39,373 bases of DNA from an uncultured Treponema sp. (GCA_946185185.1 CAMHIV010000003.1:1-39373); one strand, 5' to 3'. Shown: positions 1 to 11,224, counted from the first letter of the stretch. Made by a program: numbers and translations. The notes: generated by a model from the sequence alone, not told the origin.

Positions 1-2362
<2,362 letters not shown>

Positions 2363-2422
2363 TAACCACCGAAAATTGTAACTAGTTTGAGCTAAAATGT
2401 TTTTTTAAGTATACGAGGTAAA

Positions 2423-3658
2423 ATGATGTTCAAAAAAATTGCTCTTTCTGTTGTCTTTGCTTTTTGTGCCTTGAACGGATTTTCAAAAGCAAAGGAAGCT
2501 TATGTTCCTCAAATTCAGGAAAACGTAAAGTTGAATAAATATAACCGCCAGTTGGGTTATCAATTGATTAACGAAGGTGAAACTGTAGCCTTTGTTTTTG
2601 ACGCGCCAACTTGGAAAATACAACGACCTCAACGAGTTTTTATTTCGGGAAGCTTTAACGGATGGACAAAAAAATCCGGCGCCTGGGAAATGGCAAAAAT
2701 CAAAGATACGTTTTTTATGCTCGAAGTTGCAAAAAATGATTTGCTTATTCCTGGAGATTCCGGCTATCCGGAATATAAGTTTATTGTTCATGCAGAAATT
2801 CCATACAAAGAAACTGTTTGTGGCAAAGAACTTGTCCGCTACAAAAATGAAGTGATTGAACTGGAAGCCGTTTCAAGCGTTCCAGGTTATAGACTTTTGG
2901 GAAATAACCTTATTTTGTTCCCGGAAGATAATCCGGAAAAGGTTGAAGAAGCCGAAAGAATTATTTCAAAGGCAAAAAAACTTAAGGAATACAATCTTTC
3001 TGATGAAGCAGATGTTGCCGCATTAACAAATTTCCGCCTGGTTCCAAAAACAACAAATCTTTACCGAGGATATCATCCTTATAAGATTTCAAAACCAAAG
3101 CTGGATACCGAAAAAAGTAGAATTGATTATGTCCGTATGCTTTTGCGCCAGAAAGGCATAAAAACAATTATTACTCTTTCCGGGGATGAAACTCTTGAAG
3201 ACGGAAAAGAACAGCTTCCTGTGTTTATTACAGATATCCGTCGAAATAAAAGCCAGCTGTTCCTGGAACCCAAATATAACACTGTTTACTACGAAAGCGA
3301 AAGAAAAGAATTTGGAACTATGGTTGCAGAAATCGTTCGCTACATAAACGAACATGATGGCCCATATTACGTTCACGATCGCCTGGGAATTGATCAGACT
3401 GGTGTTGTGTGCGCAATTCTTTCGTCTTTTTGCGGGGCCAACTGGAACGAAATTGCGGAAGACTATCAAAAATCAAATGAAATGCAGATAAAAGAATATC
3501 GTGATGCAAATCTTTTGAAATATTCATTGGAAAAAATTGCTGGAATTCAAATAGATGATGGAAGCGATATGAAAAAACTGCTTTCACAATATTTTATTGA
3601 CCGAAAATTACTTTCCGGACAGGAAATAGAAATACTGGCTAAAAAATTGAACCAGTAA
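2423..3658 (+). CDS. Secreted CBM48 protein with degenerate tyrosine/dual-specificity phosphatase domain
   Basis: The 411-residue product starts with a signal peptide (KKIALSVVFAFCALNGFSKA). Residues about 50-140 look like a CBM48/AMPK-type glycogen-binding domain (VFISGSFNGWTKK, then EYKFIVHAE). Residues about 210-370 resemble a dual-specificity phosphatase: LYRGYHP, GIKTIITLSGDE and a P-loop region. The P-loop reads HDRLGIDQTG (3374-3403), where the family signature is H-C-x5-R-[ST]; the catalytic Cys is Asp and the Arg is Gln. This predicts a catalytically dead, possibly glucan-binding protein. Plant SEX4/LSF and animal laforin also pair a carbohydrate-binding module with this fold. GAGG at 2415-2418 suits a start at 2423 or 2426. 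The neighbour across the terminator is another CBM48 protein. Fold call is good; biological role unknown. Confidence 0.75.
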   Translation: MMFKKIALSVVFAFCALNGFSKAKEAYVPQIQENVKLNKYNRQLGYQLINEGETVAFVFDAPTWKIQRPQRVFISGSFNGWTKKSGAWEMAKIKDTFFMLEVAKNDLLIPGDSGYPEYKFIVHAEIPYKETVCGKELVRYKNEVIELEAVSSVPGYRLLGNNLILFPEDNPEKVEEAERIISKAKKLKEYNLSDEADVAALTNFRLVPKTTNLYRGYHPYKISKPKLDTEKSRIDYVRMLLRQKGIKTIITLSGDETLEDGKEQLPVFITDIRRNKSQLFLEPKYNTVYYESERKEFGTMVAEIVRYINEHDGPYYVHDRLGIDQTGVVCAILSSFCGANWNEIAEDYQKSNEMQIKEYRDANLLKYSLEKIAGIQIDDGSDMKKLLSQYFIDRKLLSGQEIEILAKKLNQ

Positions 3659-3664
3659 AAAATA

Positions 3665-3714
3665 GGCTGCCATAATTCAATCCAGCTTGTAAGGATTGAT
3701 TGGCAGCCTTTTTT
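3665..3714. terminator. Bidirectional intrinsic terminator between convergent CBM48 genes
   Basis: GGCTGCCA (3665-3672) pairs with TGGCAGCC (3701-3708), and the inner TCAATCC (3677-3683) pairs with GGATTGA (3693-3699). Six T follow on the plus strand and an A run precedes the stem, so it can end transcription from both sides. Confidence 0.88.
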
Positions 3715-3733
3715 ATGGCGTTTAATTTTAAAC

Positions 3734-4057
3734 TTATTTCTTAGCTTTTGTTGTTACAACAACAGAGTTGTCTGCATTTGAGTATGGAGCTGGAATGTAT
3801 TTGTCAGCCTGCCAGTCATTTTCCCATTTGTAACCATCGATTAAATAACGGAACTGATATTCTTTATCTGCATCGAGTTCAATTTTTACAGAGAATGAAC
3901 CGTCCTTGCCCTTCTTTAAAGGAGTGTCTGTGCTGCTCCAACTATTAAAATCTCCTGCAATATTTACAGTTTTTGCTCCCTGAGCAGCTTCTGCAGAAAC
4001 AGTGAATGTTACATTGCATTTTGTCTTATCTTTTGAAAACGTTTTTTTAAGTGACAT
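3734..4057 (-). CDS. Small stand-alone CBM48 (isoamylase early-set) glycogen-binding protein
   Basis: A 107-residue protein that is almost entirely one CBM48-like beta-sandwich: VNIAGDFNSWS, then LDADKEYQFRYLIDGYKWEND and ADKYIPAPYSNADNS, the usual core order. There is no signal peptide, membrane helix or catalytic domain, so it is predicted to be cytoplasmic. CBM48 modules bind alpha-glucans such as glycogen; single-domain versions may localise or regulate glycogen enzymes, which is inference here. The start is supported by AGGAG seven bases upstream on the minus strand and by a strong promoter further upstream. It converges on the secreted CBM48-pseudophosphatase gene. Confidence 0.85.
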   Translation of the reverse strand: MSLKKTFSKDKTKCNVTFTVSAEAAQGAKTVNIAGDFNSWSSTDTPLKKGKDGSFSVKIELDADKEYQFRYLIDGYKWENDWQADKYIPAPYSNADNSVVVTTKAKK

Positions 4058-4110
4058 ACTTTTATCTCCTCACATTATGAACTGCGATTTTTTTTACAAA
4101 TACAATGGAG

Positions 4111-4139
4111 ATTATACTGCAATACATTAAAAATGTAAA
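4111..4139 (-). promoter_or_regulatory. Sigma-70-type promoter for the small CBM48 gene
   Basis: On the minus strand TTTACA (4134-4139) lies 17 bases from a perfect TATAAT (4111-4116), giving a leader of about 50 nt before the ATG at 4057. Confidence 0.75.
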
Positions 4140-4169
4140 ACTATTTTAATTTCCTACTAAATTTATAAG

Positions 4170-4227
4170 AAATTTCTATTGCGAGCGATAAATTTCTATT
4201 GAAGTTATTGGAGTTTTAGAGTATTTT
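4170..4227 (+). promoter_or_regulatory. Candidate metK promoter with flanking direct repeat
   Basis: TTGAAG (4199-4204), a 17-base spacer and TATTTT (4222-4227) form a plausible sigma-70 promoter. AAATTTCTATTG occurs at 4170-4181 and again at 4190-4201, exactly 20 bases apart (two helical turns); the second copy touches the -35 element, as an operator half-site pair might. Confidence 0.45.
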
Positions 4228-4247
4228 ACATTAACACAAGTAAATCT

Positions 4248-4295
4248 GCCGTTGATTTATCCAACTTGCAAACGGCCGTCTTTTTTGAAAAGGCG
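4248..4295 (+). promoter_or_regulatory. Candidate structured leader of metK (two tandem hairpins)
   Basis: GCCGTT (4248-4253) pairs with AACGGC (4271-4276), and immediately downstream CGTCTTTT (4277-4284) pairs with AAAAGGCG (4288-4295). The first hairpin is followed by a C/T-rich run, so it resembles a terminator whose U-tract is taken up by the second. No known SAM riboswitch core could be recognised. Confidence 0.35.
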
Positions 4296-4322
4296 AAAAT
4301 CTGCTAAAGAGGAGTTCCAACT

Positions 4323-5534
4323 ATGGAAATTTTCCCATCAAAATCAAATCATTATCTTTTTACATCTGAATCAGTAGGAGAAGGTCATCCGGACAAACTT
4401 TGTGACCAGATTAGCGACGCAATTCTTGACGCCTGCCTTGCACTTGATCCTAATGCTCATGTTGCCTGCGAAACTTTTGCAACAACAGATTTCGTTCTCA
4501 TTGGTGGAGAAATTAGTTTTACAAAAGATGCAAAACAGAATTCAAAAATCATTCGCAAGAATGCCGAAAAAATTGCAAGAAAAGTTGCAGCTGATATCGG
4601 TTACACAAGCCGTGACATCGGTCTTGATGCAAAGAAATTTAAATTCGTAAACAAGCTTCATGCACAGTCAGCAGATATCAACCAGGGTGTTGTAGGTTCA
4701 GGACTTGCAGAATACAAAGGACAGCAGGGTGCCGGAGACCAGGGAATGATGTTCGGTTTTGCCTGCAATGAAACTCCAGAGCTTATGCCAGCTCCTGTTT
4801 TCTATGCACACAAAATCCTTCGCGCTGCAACAGTTTTGCGAAAGACTGGAAAAATTGAATGGCTTCGCCCGGATGCAAAAAGCCAGGTTACAATTGAATA
4901 CGACGGCTACAAACCGCTTCGAATTGATACAGTTGTAGTTTCTCACCAGCATGCTGACGGCGTTACATATGACGAAATTAAAAAGACAATTATTGAACAG
5001 ATTATCAAACCTGTTCTTGAACCAACTGGACTTCTTGATGAAAATACAAAGTATTACATCAACCCAACTGGAAAATTTGTAATCGGTGGCCCAGATGGAG
5101 ACGCTGGTCTTACAGGTCGAAAAATAATCGTTGATACATACGGTGGAATGGGACGCCATGGTGGTGGTGCATTTAGTGGAAAGGATCCTTCAAAGGTTGA
5201 CCGCTCTGCAGCATACATGGCCCGCTACATTGCAAAAAATATTGTTGCAGCAGATTTGTCTGAACGTGCTGAAGTTCAGCTTGCATATGCAATCGGTGTT
5301 CCATATCCGGTTTCAATCATGGTAGAAACTTTCGGAACAGAAAAGGTTGCAGTAAGCAAAATCGAAGCTGCTGTAAAGAAGGTTTTTGATTGTACTCCAG
5401 CGGGAATCAGCGAAACATTAAAACTTCGCCGTCCTATTTATCAGCCAACTGCAACTTATGGTCACTTTGGCCGCACAGAATTCCCTTGGGAACAGACTGA
5501 TAAAGTTGAGGAATTAAAAGCAAACGTAAAATAA
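4323..5534 (+). CDS. metK: S-adenosylmethionine synthetase
   Basis: A full-length 403-residue MetK that makes S-adenosylmethionine from methionine and ATP in the cytoplasm. Diagnostic segments are in order: GEGHPDK near the N-terminus (ATP binding), [45 protein letters not shown], the P-loop-like [19 protein letters not shown] and a C-terminal [16 protein letters not shown] at 4310-4315 precedes the ATG. It heads a tight operon with nth, mscS and a DNA methyltransferase; the last uses the product of this enzyme, as would the methyltransferase in the polyene cluster further right. The methionine importer metQNI is also in this window but is not adjacent. Confidence 0.98.
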   Translation: MEIFPSKSNHYLFTSESVGEGHPDKLCDQISDAILDACLALDPNAHVACETFATTDFVLIGGEISFTKDAKQNSKIIRKNAEKIARKVAADIGYTSRDIGLDAKKFKFVNKLHAQSADINQGVVGSGLAEYKGQQGAGDQGMMFGFACNETPELMPAPVFYAHKILRAATVLRKTGKIEWLRPDAKSQVTIEYDGYKPLRIDTVVVSHQHADGVTYDEIKKTIIEQIIKPVLEPTGLLDENTKYYINPTGKFVIGGPDGDAGLTGRKIIVDTYGGMGRHGGGAFSGKDPSKVDRSAAYMARYIAKNIVAADLSERAEVQLAYAIGVPYPVSIMVETFGTEKVAVSKIEAAVKKVFDCTPAGISETLKLRRPIYQPTATYGHFGRTEFPWEQTDKVEELKANVK

Positions 5535-6175
5535 TGAAATTACTTTCTGCGGCACAGGTTGCGGAGGTTTTTGAACGATTCAAAGCTCAAAATCCTGAGC
5601 CAAAACCGGAATTAAATTATTTTTCGCCGTACACGCTTTTAGTGGCAGTAATGCTTAGTGCACAAACCACTGATAAGCGTGTAAATCAGGTTACAAAAGA
5701 GTTATTTGCTCTTGCTGATACGCCGGAAAAAATGAGTTCGTTGCCGCAGGAAACAGTTTCTGAAATAATCCGCCCGATAGGGCTCACTTCAATAAAAAGC
5801 CGGAATGTTATTGCATTGAGCAAAAAATTATGCGAAGATTTTGACGGAAAAGTTCCGGCTACCCGCGAAGAATTAATGACCTTGCCAGGAGTTGGCAGAA
5901 AAACCGCAAACGTCGTTCTTAATGTTGTTTTTTCACAGCCAACAATGCCAGTTGATACTCATCTTCTAAGGATATGTCCTAAAATTGGACTTGCAGAGGG
6001 AATGACTCCAGAAGCAGTGGAAAAAAGCCTTTTGAAACGGATTCCAGGCGAGTATTTGCTTCATGCGCATCACTGGTTAATTCTACATGGCCGATATGTG
6101 TGTACTGCAAAAAATCCAGACTGCAAAAATTGTATAATCAGCGATATTTGTCTTTTTCAAAACAAGGGGAACTAA
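5534..6175 (+). CDS. nth: Endonuclease III (DNA glycosylase/AP lyase)
   Basis: A 213-residue base-excision repair enzyme that removes oxidised pyrimidines and nicks at the abasic site. The helix-hairpin-helix LPGVGRKTANV contains the catalytic Lys (K123), VDTHLLRI carries the catalytic Asp (D141), and the C-terminus has the [4Fe-4S] pattern C-x6-C-x2-C-x5-C (CTAKNPDCKNCIISDIC). Length is typical. Its ATG shares one base with the metK stop (TAATG), so translation is probably coupled and no separate ribosome site is needed. Confidence 0.97.
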   Translation: MKLLSAAQVAEVFERFKAQNPEPKPELNYFSPYTLLVAVMLSAQTTDKRVNQVTKELFALADTPEKMSSLPQETVSEIIRPIGLTSIKSRNVIALSKKLCEDFDGKVPATREELMTLPGVGRKTANVVLNVVFSQPTMPVDTHLLRICPKIGLAEGMTPEAVEKSLLKRIPGEYLLHAHHWLILHGRYVCTAKNPDCKNCIISDICLFQNKGN

Positions 6176-7045
6176 ATGGAAGAGTGTTCAACAATTCATG
6201 ATGCTGCAGCCAATGCCGCAAATCAAACAATTTTAAAGGTTTCGGCCTACTGGTGTGATTTTGCAAAAAACTTGTTTACATGGGAAAACCTTTTCAAGTT
6301 TATAGGGACTGCAGTCATTCTGGTTGTGACAGGTGTGATTTTTGTTTTTGTAAAACGGGCAATCAAAAAAATACCGGAAAAACGTCTTTCAATTCATCAT
6401 TCGATGCTGATTCGAAAGCTTGTAAACTATATTTTCTACATAATCGTACTTATTCAGATTTTGGCTCTATTTGGCGTAAAGCTTAGCGCTCTGTGGGGAG
6501 CTGCTGGAATTGCGGGTGTTGCCCTAGGTTTTGCAGCTCAAACTTCAGTAAGCAATCTTATCAGTGGCATTTTTGTTCTTGGCGACAAAGCCATGAAGGT
6601 TGGAGATGTAATCGTTGTAAATGGAATTACAGGAATCGTTGATTCTATCGGACTTTTGAGCATAAAGATTCACACTCTTGATAATCAGATGGTGCGCATT
6701 CCAAATTCTGTAATTATCAATTCGAATTTCCAGAACAACAGTTTTTTCCCGATTCGGCGTTTTTTGTTCGAAGTATCGGTTGCCTATTCAACAGACATGG
6801 AAAAAGCTTTGGAAGTTCTTCTTTCTGTTCCTGCTACTTGTTCAACGGCCCTGACTGTCCCTGAACCCAAAGCCTGGTTTGACGGATTTTTGGACAGCGG
6901 AATAAAAATGACTCTTGCCGTTTGGTGCAAAACTTCCGACTTAATTCCTACAAAAAATTCAATTTACATGGGAATTAAAAAGGCATTTGATGCAGCCGGA
7001 ATCGAAATTCCATTTAACCGTATGGATGTTACAATCAGGAACTAA
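6176..7045 (+). CDS. MscS-family small-conductance mechanosensitive channel
   Basis: A 289-residue inner-membrane protein with an N-terminal extension, three predicted helices (about residues 35-57, 77-98 and 103-127) and the MscS pore-lining signature AAGIAGVALGFAAQTSVSN followed by ISGIFVLGDKAMKVGDVI. The C-terminal half is the usual beta/alpha-beta cytoplasmic vestibule. Such channels open on membrane tension to release solutes during osmotic downshock. The ATG follows the nth stop with no gap. The match to the family core is clear; the exact subtype (MscS or a YnaI-like paralogue) is not resolved. Confidence 0.93.
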   Translation: MEECSTIHDAAANAANQTILKVSAYWCDFAKNLFTWENLFKFIGTAVILVVTGVIFVFVKRAIKKIPEKRLSIHHSMLIRKLVNYIFYIIVLIQILALFGVKLSALWGAAGIAGVALGFAAQTSVSNLISGIFVLGDKAMKVGDVIVVNGITGIVDSIGLLSIKIHTLDNQMVRIPNSVIINSNFQNNSFFPIRRFLFEVSVAYSTDMEKALEVLLSVPATCSTALTVPEPKAWFDGFLDSGIKMTLAVWCKTSDLIPTKNSIYMGIKKAFDAAGIEIPFNRMDVTIRN

Positions 7046-7048
7046 CTT

Positions 7049-7996
7049 ATGGAACAAAAGGTAAAATCTTCAAAAAACAAAACAATAGATTTTTCTGTTG
7101 AAGATGGACGGGAATATCTGAACCGATGCATCAAAGCAGAACCAGAAAAGCCATATTCTTTGGAAGAAATAACTGATAACATTTTGCTCGGAAAAAGTCT
7201 TTCGATATTGCCAAATCTTCCCCGGGGTTTTGTAGATCTATTGATTGCAGATCCGCCGTACAATATTGATAAACAGTTTGGTTCCTATAATTTTCATCAG
7301 TTGGATTACGAAGAATACGAAAGATACACAGAAATGTGGATTTCGGCTGTTGAACCCATTTTAAAACCAAATGCTTCAATCTATATATGCTGTGACTGGA
7401 AAAGCTCTTCTGCAATCGAAAGAGTTTTGAGCCGTCATTTTGCAGTGCGGAATCGAATTACCTGGCAGCGCGAAAAAGGGCGCGGTGCAATGCATAACTG
7501 GAAAAATGCCATGGAAGACATCTGGTTTGCAACCGTTCAAAAAAATGACGATTTTACGTTCAACTTGGGTGCAGTAAAACAGCGACGAAAGGTAATTGCG
7601 CCATATAAAATTGAAGGAAAGCCAAAGGATTGGGAAGAAACCGAAGACGGTAAATTCAGAAATACATTCCCTTCGAACTTTTGGGACGATATTTCTGTGC
7701 CCTATTGGTCGATGGCGGAAAATACAGCCCACCCCACTCAAAAACCGGAAAAACTGCTTGCAAAACTGATTCTTGCAAGTTCAAATCCTGGTGAAATGGT
7801 TTTTGATCCGTTTATGGGAAGTGGTTCTACAGCTGTTACTGCAAAAAAATTAGGAAGGCATTTTTCCGGCATCGAAATGAATGAACAGTATTGCGCCTGG
7901 GCACAAAAACGCCTCGAAATGGCAGATACAGATAAATCCATTCAAGGCTATTCCGACGGCGTTTTCTGGGAACGAAACACAAAGGCGTTTCAGTAA
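7049..7996 (+). CDS. Orphan beta-class DNA (adenine/cytosine-N4) methyltransferase
   Basis: A 315-residue SAM-dependent DNA methylase. The catalytic motif IV IADPPYN (residues 66-72) comes before the SAM-binding motif I (FDPFMGSGSTAV, about 250-261), with a variable target-recognition stretch between; this order defines the beta class that includes HinfI- and CcrM-like enzymes. HPTQKPEKLL precedes motif I as usual. DPPY favours N6-adenine over N4-cytosine but does not prove it. No restriction endonuclease lies nearby: upstream is mscS (3-base gap) and downstream a convergent unrelated gene. It is therefore a solitary methylase, perhaps regulatory. AGGA at 7037-7040 supports this ATG. Target sequence cannot be read from the gene. 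Confidence 0.92.
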   Translation: MEQKVKSSKNKTIDFSVEDGREYLNRCIKAEPEKPYSLEEITDNILLGKSLSILPNLPRGFVDLLIADPPYNIDKQFGSYNFHQLDYEEYERYTEMWISAVEPILKPNASIYICCDWKSSSAIERVLSRHFAVRNRITWQREKGRGAMHNWKNAMEDIWFATVQKNDDFTFNLGAVKQRRKVIAPYKIEGKPKDWEETEDGKFRNTFPSNFWDDISVPYWSMAENTAHPTQKPEKLLAKLILASSNPGEMVFDPFMGSGSTAVTAKKLGRHFSGIEMNEQYCAWAQKRLEMADTDKSIQGYSDGVFWERNTKAFQ

Positions 7997-9775
7997 TTAG
8001 TTTTCAGTGCTTTCTTCTGTGGTTTCAGATTCTTCGGTTGTTTCTGGAACAATATTTTTGTATACAAGCCGGATATTTTCAACTTCTGACTTATGGCGAG
8101 ACTTAAGAAGGAGTGATTTTGTGTCGCCCTGGTAAATGTAACCAGAAGAATTGTAAGTCTCGAAACGATAGTCGCTTCTGAATGGAATATCGTAAATGTA
8201 AATTGACTTAAATTGTTCGATTCCGTTCAAAATCAAGTAATGTGAATACGAAAGCGGGAATGTAATTGAAACAGTGATTGTTCCTGCGTTGTCGTTTGCG
8301 TAAGTAACTTTTTCTGCACAAGTCCAAACCCATACAACCTGTCCGTTATCAAATGCAAGTATTTCAAAGTGTGGAAGATATGTATTTCCATGAACAACGA
8401 TTGGATAGATTTCACCCAAAGTGTGAAGATCGAATGAAGCGTTTTCTTTAAGATAAGAATTGATAATCAAACGGCCGGCGCAGATATAACTCTGGTTATC
8501 TATTGCTGTACCGTAGCGCAGTAATGCATCTCCGGCAAGAACTGCCTGAACTACAGAAAGGAAAGTACCCTTTTCGCTCAAAGTGATGATGTTTGAATCA
8601 AAGGTACAAGCGCCTTCAATTTTGTTTACACATTTAGGGAGTGCATCGCGCAATGAATTTGCAAGTTCAGGATTTTTCTGTGAAAGTTCGTTGTATACAT
8701 TAAGAATTGAAGCAGCCTGCTGAACAGAAAGAGTTTCAAAATCAGCGGCACAGGTTCGTGCAAATAAGCTTGCAATTGCCTGTGACCCCGGATGCATGCA
8801 CATGTAGTCGGCGATGAATTTTGTAGAGTAAATGTCGTAGCTATCTGTTTCGTTTGCACGGGCAATGAGATTTGCGTATGAGTTAAGCTGCAGTTGAAGG
8901 GCTTCGTTAACCTTTGTCAAAGTGTCAAAGAAAGGTGAAGAAAGGAATGTTCGTGAAGAACTCTTCTTGAAGCTTGCAGGAACAGCATCCAATGCTTCGT
9001 TGTAGCGGCCTCGTTCTGCCATTGTTGCAACATAAGAAACGGTTTCCTGTTCTTCGATAACAGTTCCGTTTGTCTGCGACTGATTGAATGCCGAAATCAA
9101 ATTGTTTTTCAGGTTATTTATAGTGCTTTCGTAAGCGCCCTGACTCGCTGTTTCAAGAGCAAGTGTCATATCGTAAGAGAAAGCGCGGGATTTGTTGTAG
9201 TAAACGTAAGAAGCAAAACGCTCTTTCTGTGTGAAGGTCACGCGATTAGAATCGATGTCACTTGCCGAAAGCTCCCAGTCTGTGTGCTTGGTTGAAATCT
9301 GAAGGCGTGTATCGCTCATAGAATTCATTGTTGCGCCTGCGGCAAAACCATACGGAATAGAAAATTCTGTTACATTTTTTGGCATGATTACTTCGATTGA
9401 AAGCTGAGCCTTTGGTGTTTCATCGCTGACAGAAAAACATACGGTAATGTCGTCAGAAAAATGAAGTCGGCATGAAAGTGGAGAAATCTTTTCCCAGGAA
9501 ACAAGGCTTACGTCTTTTACTTTGAGATTTACGCGTGCTCTTGCAGGTTTTTCATCACTTCCTGAAAAAGTAATTCCATTGAACATCAATGAAAATTTAT
9601 TTTTAAGGCTTTTTGAATCATTTTCGCCAAGAGATTCCAAAAGAGATATATGGAGATTTCCGAATTTTTCTGAAATAATCAAATCATTCTTAAACTGGAG
9701 TATAAAAATGCCGAGAATCAAAACGGCATAAATTATTAAAAGTGTGAGTGACTTTCTTAATATTTGTGTAAACAT
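7997..9775 (-). CDS. Membrane-anchored protein of unknown function
   Basis: A 592-residue protein I do not recognise. It has one N-terminal membrane helix (LTLLIIYAVLILGIFILQF), so the bulk is probably outside the inner membrane. The middle part (about 235-420) is helical and Ala/Ser-rich with a weak repeat-like look; the last 15 residues are a degenerate TTEES repeat. The frame can be extended to a TTG at 9814, but the ATG at 9775 is preferred because the helix then sits at a normal distance from the N-terminus; neither has a strong ribosome site. Its stop abuts the methyltransferase stop, so the genes converge with no space. It diverges from the TPR gene at 9837, leaving about 60 bases for both promoters. 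Confidence 0.75.
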   Translation of the reverse strand: MFTQILRKSLTLLIIYAVLILGIFILQFKNDLIISEKFGNLHISLLESLGENDSKSLKNKFSLMFNGITFSGSDEKPARARVNLKVKDVSLVSWEKISPLSCRLHFSDDITVCFSVSDETPKAQLSIEVIMPKNVTEFSIPYGFAAGATMNSMSDTRLQISTKHTDWELSASDIDSNRVTFTQKERFASYVYYNKSRAFSYDMTLALETASQGAYESTINNLKNNLISAFNQSQTNGTVIEEQETVSYVATMAERGRYNEALDAVPASFKKSSSRTFLSSPFFDTLTKVNEALQLQLNSYANLIARANETDSYDIYSTKFIADYMCMHPGSQAIASLFARTCAADFETLSVQQAASILNVYNELSQKNPELANSLRDALPKCVNKIEGACTFDSNIITLSEKGTFLSVVQAVLAGDALLRYGTAIDNQSYICAGRLIINSYLKENASFDLHTLGEIYPIVVHGNTYLPHFEILAFDNGQVVWVWTCAEKVTYANDNAGTITVSITFPLSYSHYLILNGIEQFKSIYIYDIPFRSDYRFETYNSSGYIYQGDTKSLLLKSRHKSEVENIRLVYKNIVPETTEESETTEESTEN

Positions 9776-9836
9776 CTTAAATTCTAGTTTAATGATTGGG
9801 TGGATTTCAATCAACTGTATAAAAATTGGGGTAAAA

Positions 9837-11198
9837 ATGAAAACAAAATTATTCTTAGTTGCGATGATTCTTGCTTTCGCTGTAAACAGGGGAGCATTTA
9901 CAATTAATGCGCAGACAATAAGTTTTGCAGAAAAATTACAGTCTTACTTGGAAAAAGATGACATTAATGGGGCAATAAAGCTTTATGATACAATTCCTGC
10001 AAATCTTGCAAACGATGTAGATCTTAAGCTTTTGCATGCATCTCTTTTGATTTCTGTAAACCGACTTGCAGAAGCTGGTGCAATTACAAAAAGCCTGATG
10101 GATTCTGGAAATTCTTCTATTGATGTTTTGGAAATGAACGCAGAAATTGCGATGGCTGGAAAAAATAAAACAGAAATTGCAAACTCGGTGAAAACTTTGC
10201 TTGATTTGGATCCGTATAATCCAGTTGCGAATAATATTTTGGGAAATCAACAGGCTTTGCGAAAAAAGTATAAACTCGCTTTGGGTTACTACAAAAAATC
10301 ACTTGTACGGGATTCGCAGAACGAAGAAGCGCTTTTTGGCTGCGGGCAGATGAATTATTATCTTGGAAATATCAGGGATTCACGCGAAAATTTCGAAGCA
10401 CTCTTAAAATACCGTCCAAATGAAAGCCAGGCATATCTTTATCTTGGAAAACTTTGTGCAGAAGATGAAAAATATCTTGATGCAATTAAGAACGTAAACA
10501 AGGCAATTGAATTGAATCCGAATAATTCTGATTACTGGATTGATTTGGGGCAGTATCAGCGAAATACAGGAAAATTTGATGATGCCGAAAAATCATGGAC
10601 TCGCGCAATAGAACTGGAACCAAATTATTTCTTGGGCTATACCTACCGCGCCGGGCTTTATGATGAACAGAATAAAATTGAGCTTGCTCTTAAGGATTAT
10701 CACAAGATTGTGGAAACAAATCCAAAATACTATTTTGCTTTCGAAGAAATCGGAATTTTGGAATTCCATATGAAAAACTGGGCTGTAGCACGGGAATATT
10801 TTATGAAGGCAAACGCGATAAATTCTTCAACTGCTTATCAGCTCATGGTTCTTGCAACTTATCTTATGGAAAATAATTCTTTTGAAGCAAAGAAAATGGC
10901 AGAGGCATACATTAAGGCCGGTAACAAACAGGATATGAATTTTGCAAAGTCTATCGATTACAGTATGATTCGTCTTTATAAGGATCAGGGACCTGTCGGC
11001 TTGGAAAATTCTATTGCAAAGGAACTTGAAAAAATTACTGACAAAAATAAGCGCGGTAAAATGATGTATTATTTTGCCCTTTATTTTGAAATGAGAAATC
11101 ATCCGGAAGTTTCTGCAGATTATTACAATAAAATTACAAAAATGCAGACTCCGATGTTTTTTGAATATCGACTTGCAGAATGGGCTTTGCAGCAGTAA
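9837..11198 (+). CDS. Secreted TPR-repeat protein
   Basis: A 453-residue protein with a signal peptide (KLFLVAMILAFAVNRGAFT) followed by at least six to eight tetratricopeptide repeats, for example KKYKLALGYYKKSLVRDSQN, EKYLDAIKNVNKAIELNPNN and GKFDDAEKSWTRAIELEPNY. TPR arrays are protein-binding superhelices; the predicted location is the periplasm or cell envelope. The frame opens at 9744, but the ATG at 9837, preceded by TTGGGG at 9827-9832, is the first that places a signal peptide at the N-terminus. It may be co-transcribed with the TraB-like gene 26 bases downstream. The binding partner cannot be inferred. Confidence 0.85.
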   Translation: MKTKLFLVAMILAFAVNRGAFTINAQTISFAEKLQSYLEKDDINGAIKLYDTIPANLANDVDLKLLHASLLISVNRLAEAGAITKSLMDSGNSSIDVLEMNAEIAMAGKNKTEIANSVKTLLDLDPYNPVANNILGNQQALRKKYKLALGYYKKSLVRDSQNEEALFGCGQMNYYLGNIRDSRENFEALLKYRPNESQAYLYLGKLCAEDEKYLDAIKNVNKAIELNPNNSDYWIDLGQYQRNTGKFDDAEKSWTRAIELEPNYFLGYTYRAGLYDEQNKIELALKDYHKIVETNPKYYFAFEEIGILEFHMKNWAVAREYFMKANAINSSTAYQLMVLATYLMENNSFEAKKMAEAYIKAGNKQDMNFAKSIDYSMIRLYKDQGPVGLENSIAKELEKITDKNKRGKMMYYFALYFEMRNHPEVSADYYNKITKMQTPMFFEYRLAEWALQQ

Positions 11199-11224
11199 TT
11201 GCTTATTGAACAACAGGAATAATT

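Noticed and set aside
2387-2415. Promoter TTGAGC-17-TATACG before the CBM48-pseudophosphatase gene
   Set aside because: It would put the transcript start at the ATG and leave out the clear ribosome site at 2415-2418.
7049-7996. Restriction-modification system
   Set aside because: No endonuclease gene is adjacent on either side.
9744-9836. Longer TPR protein starting at 9744
   Set aside because: The extension overlaps the divergent gene, has no signal peptide and a better start with ribosome site exists at 9837.
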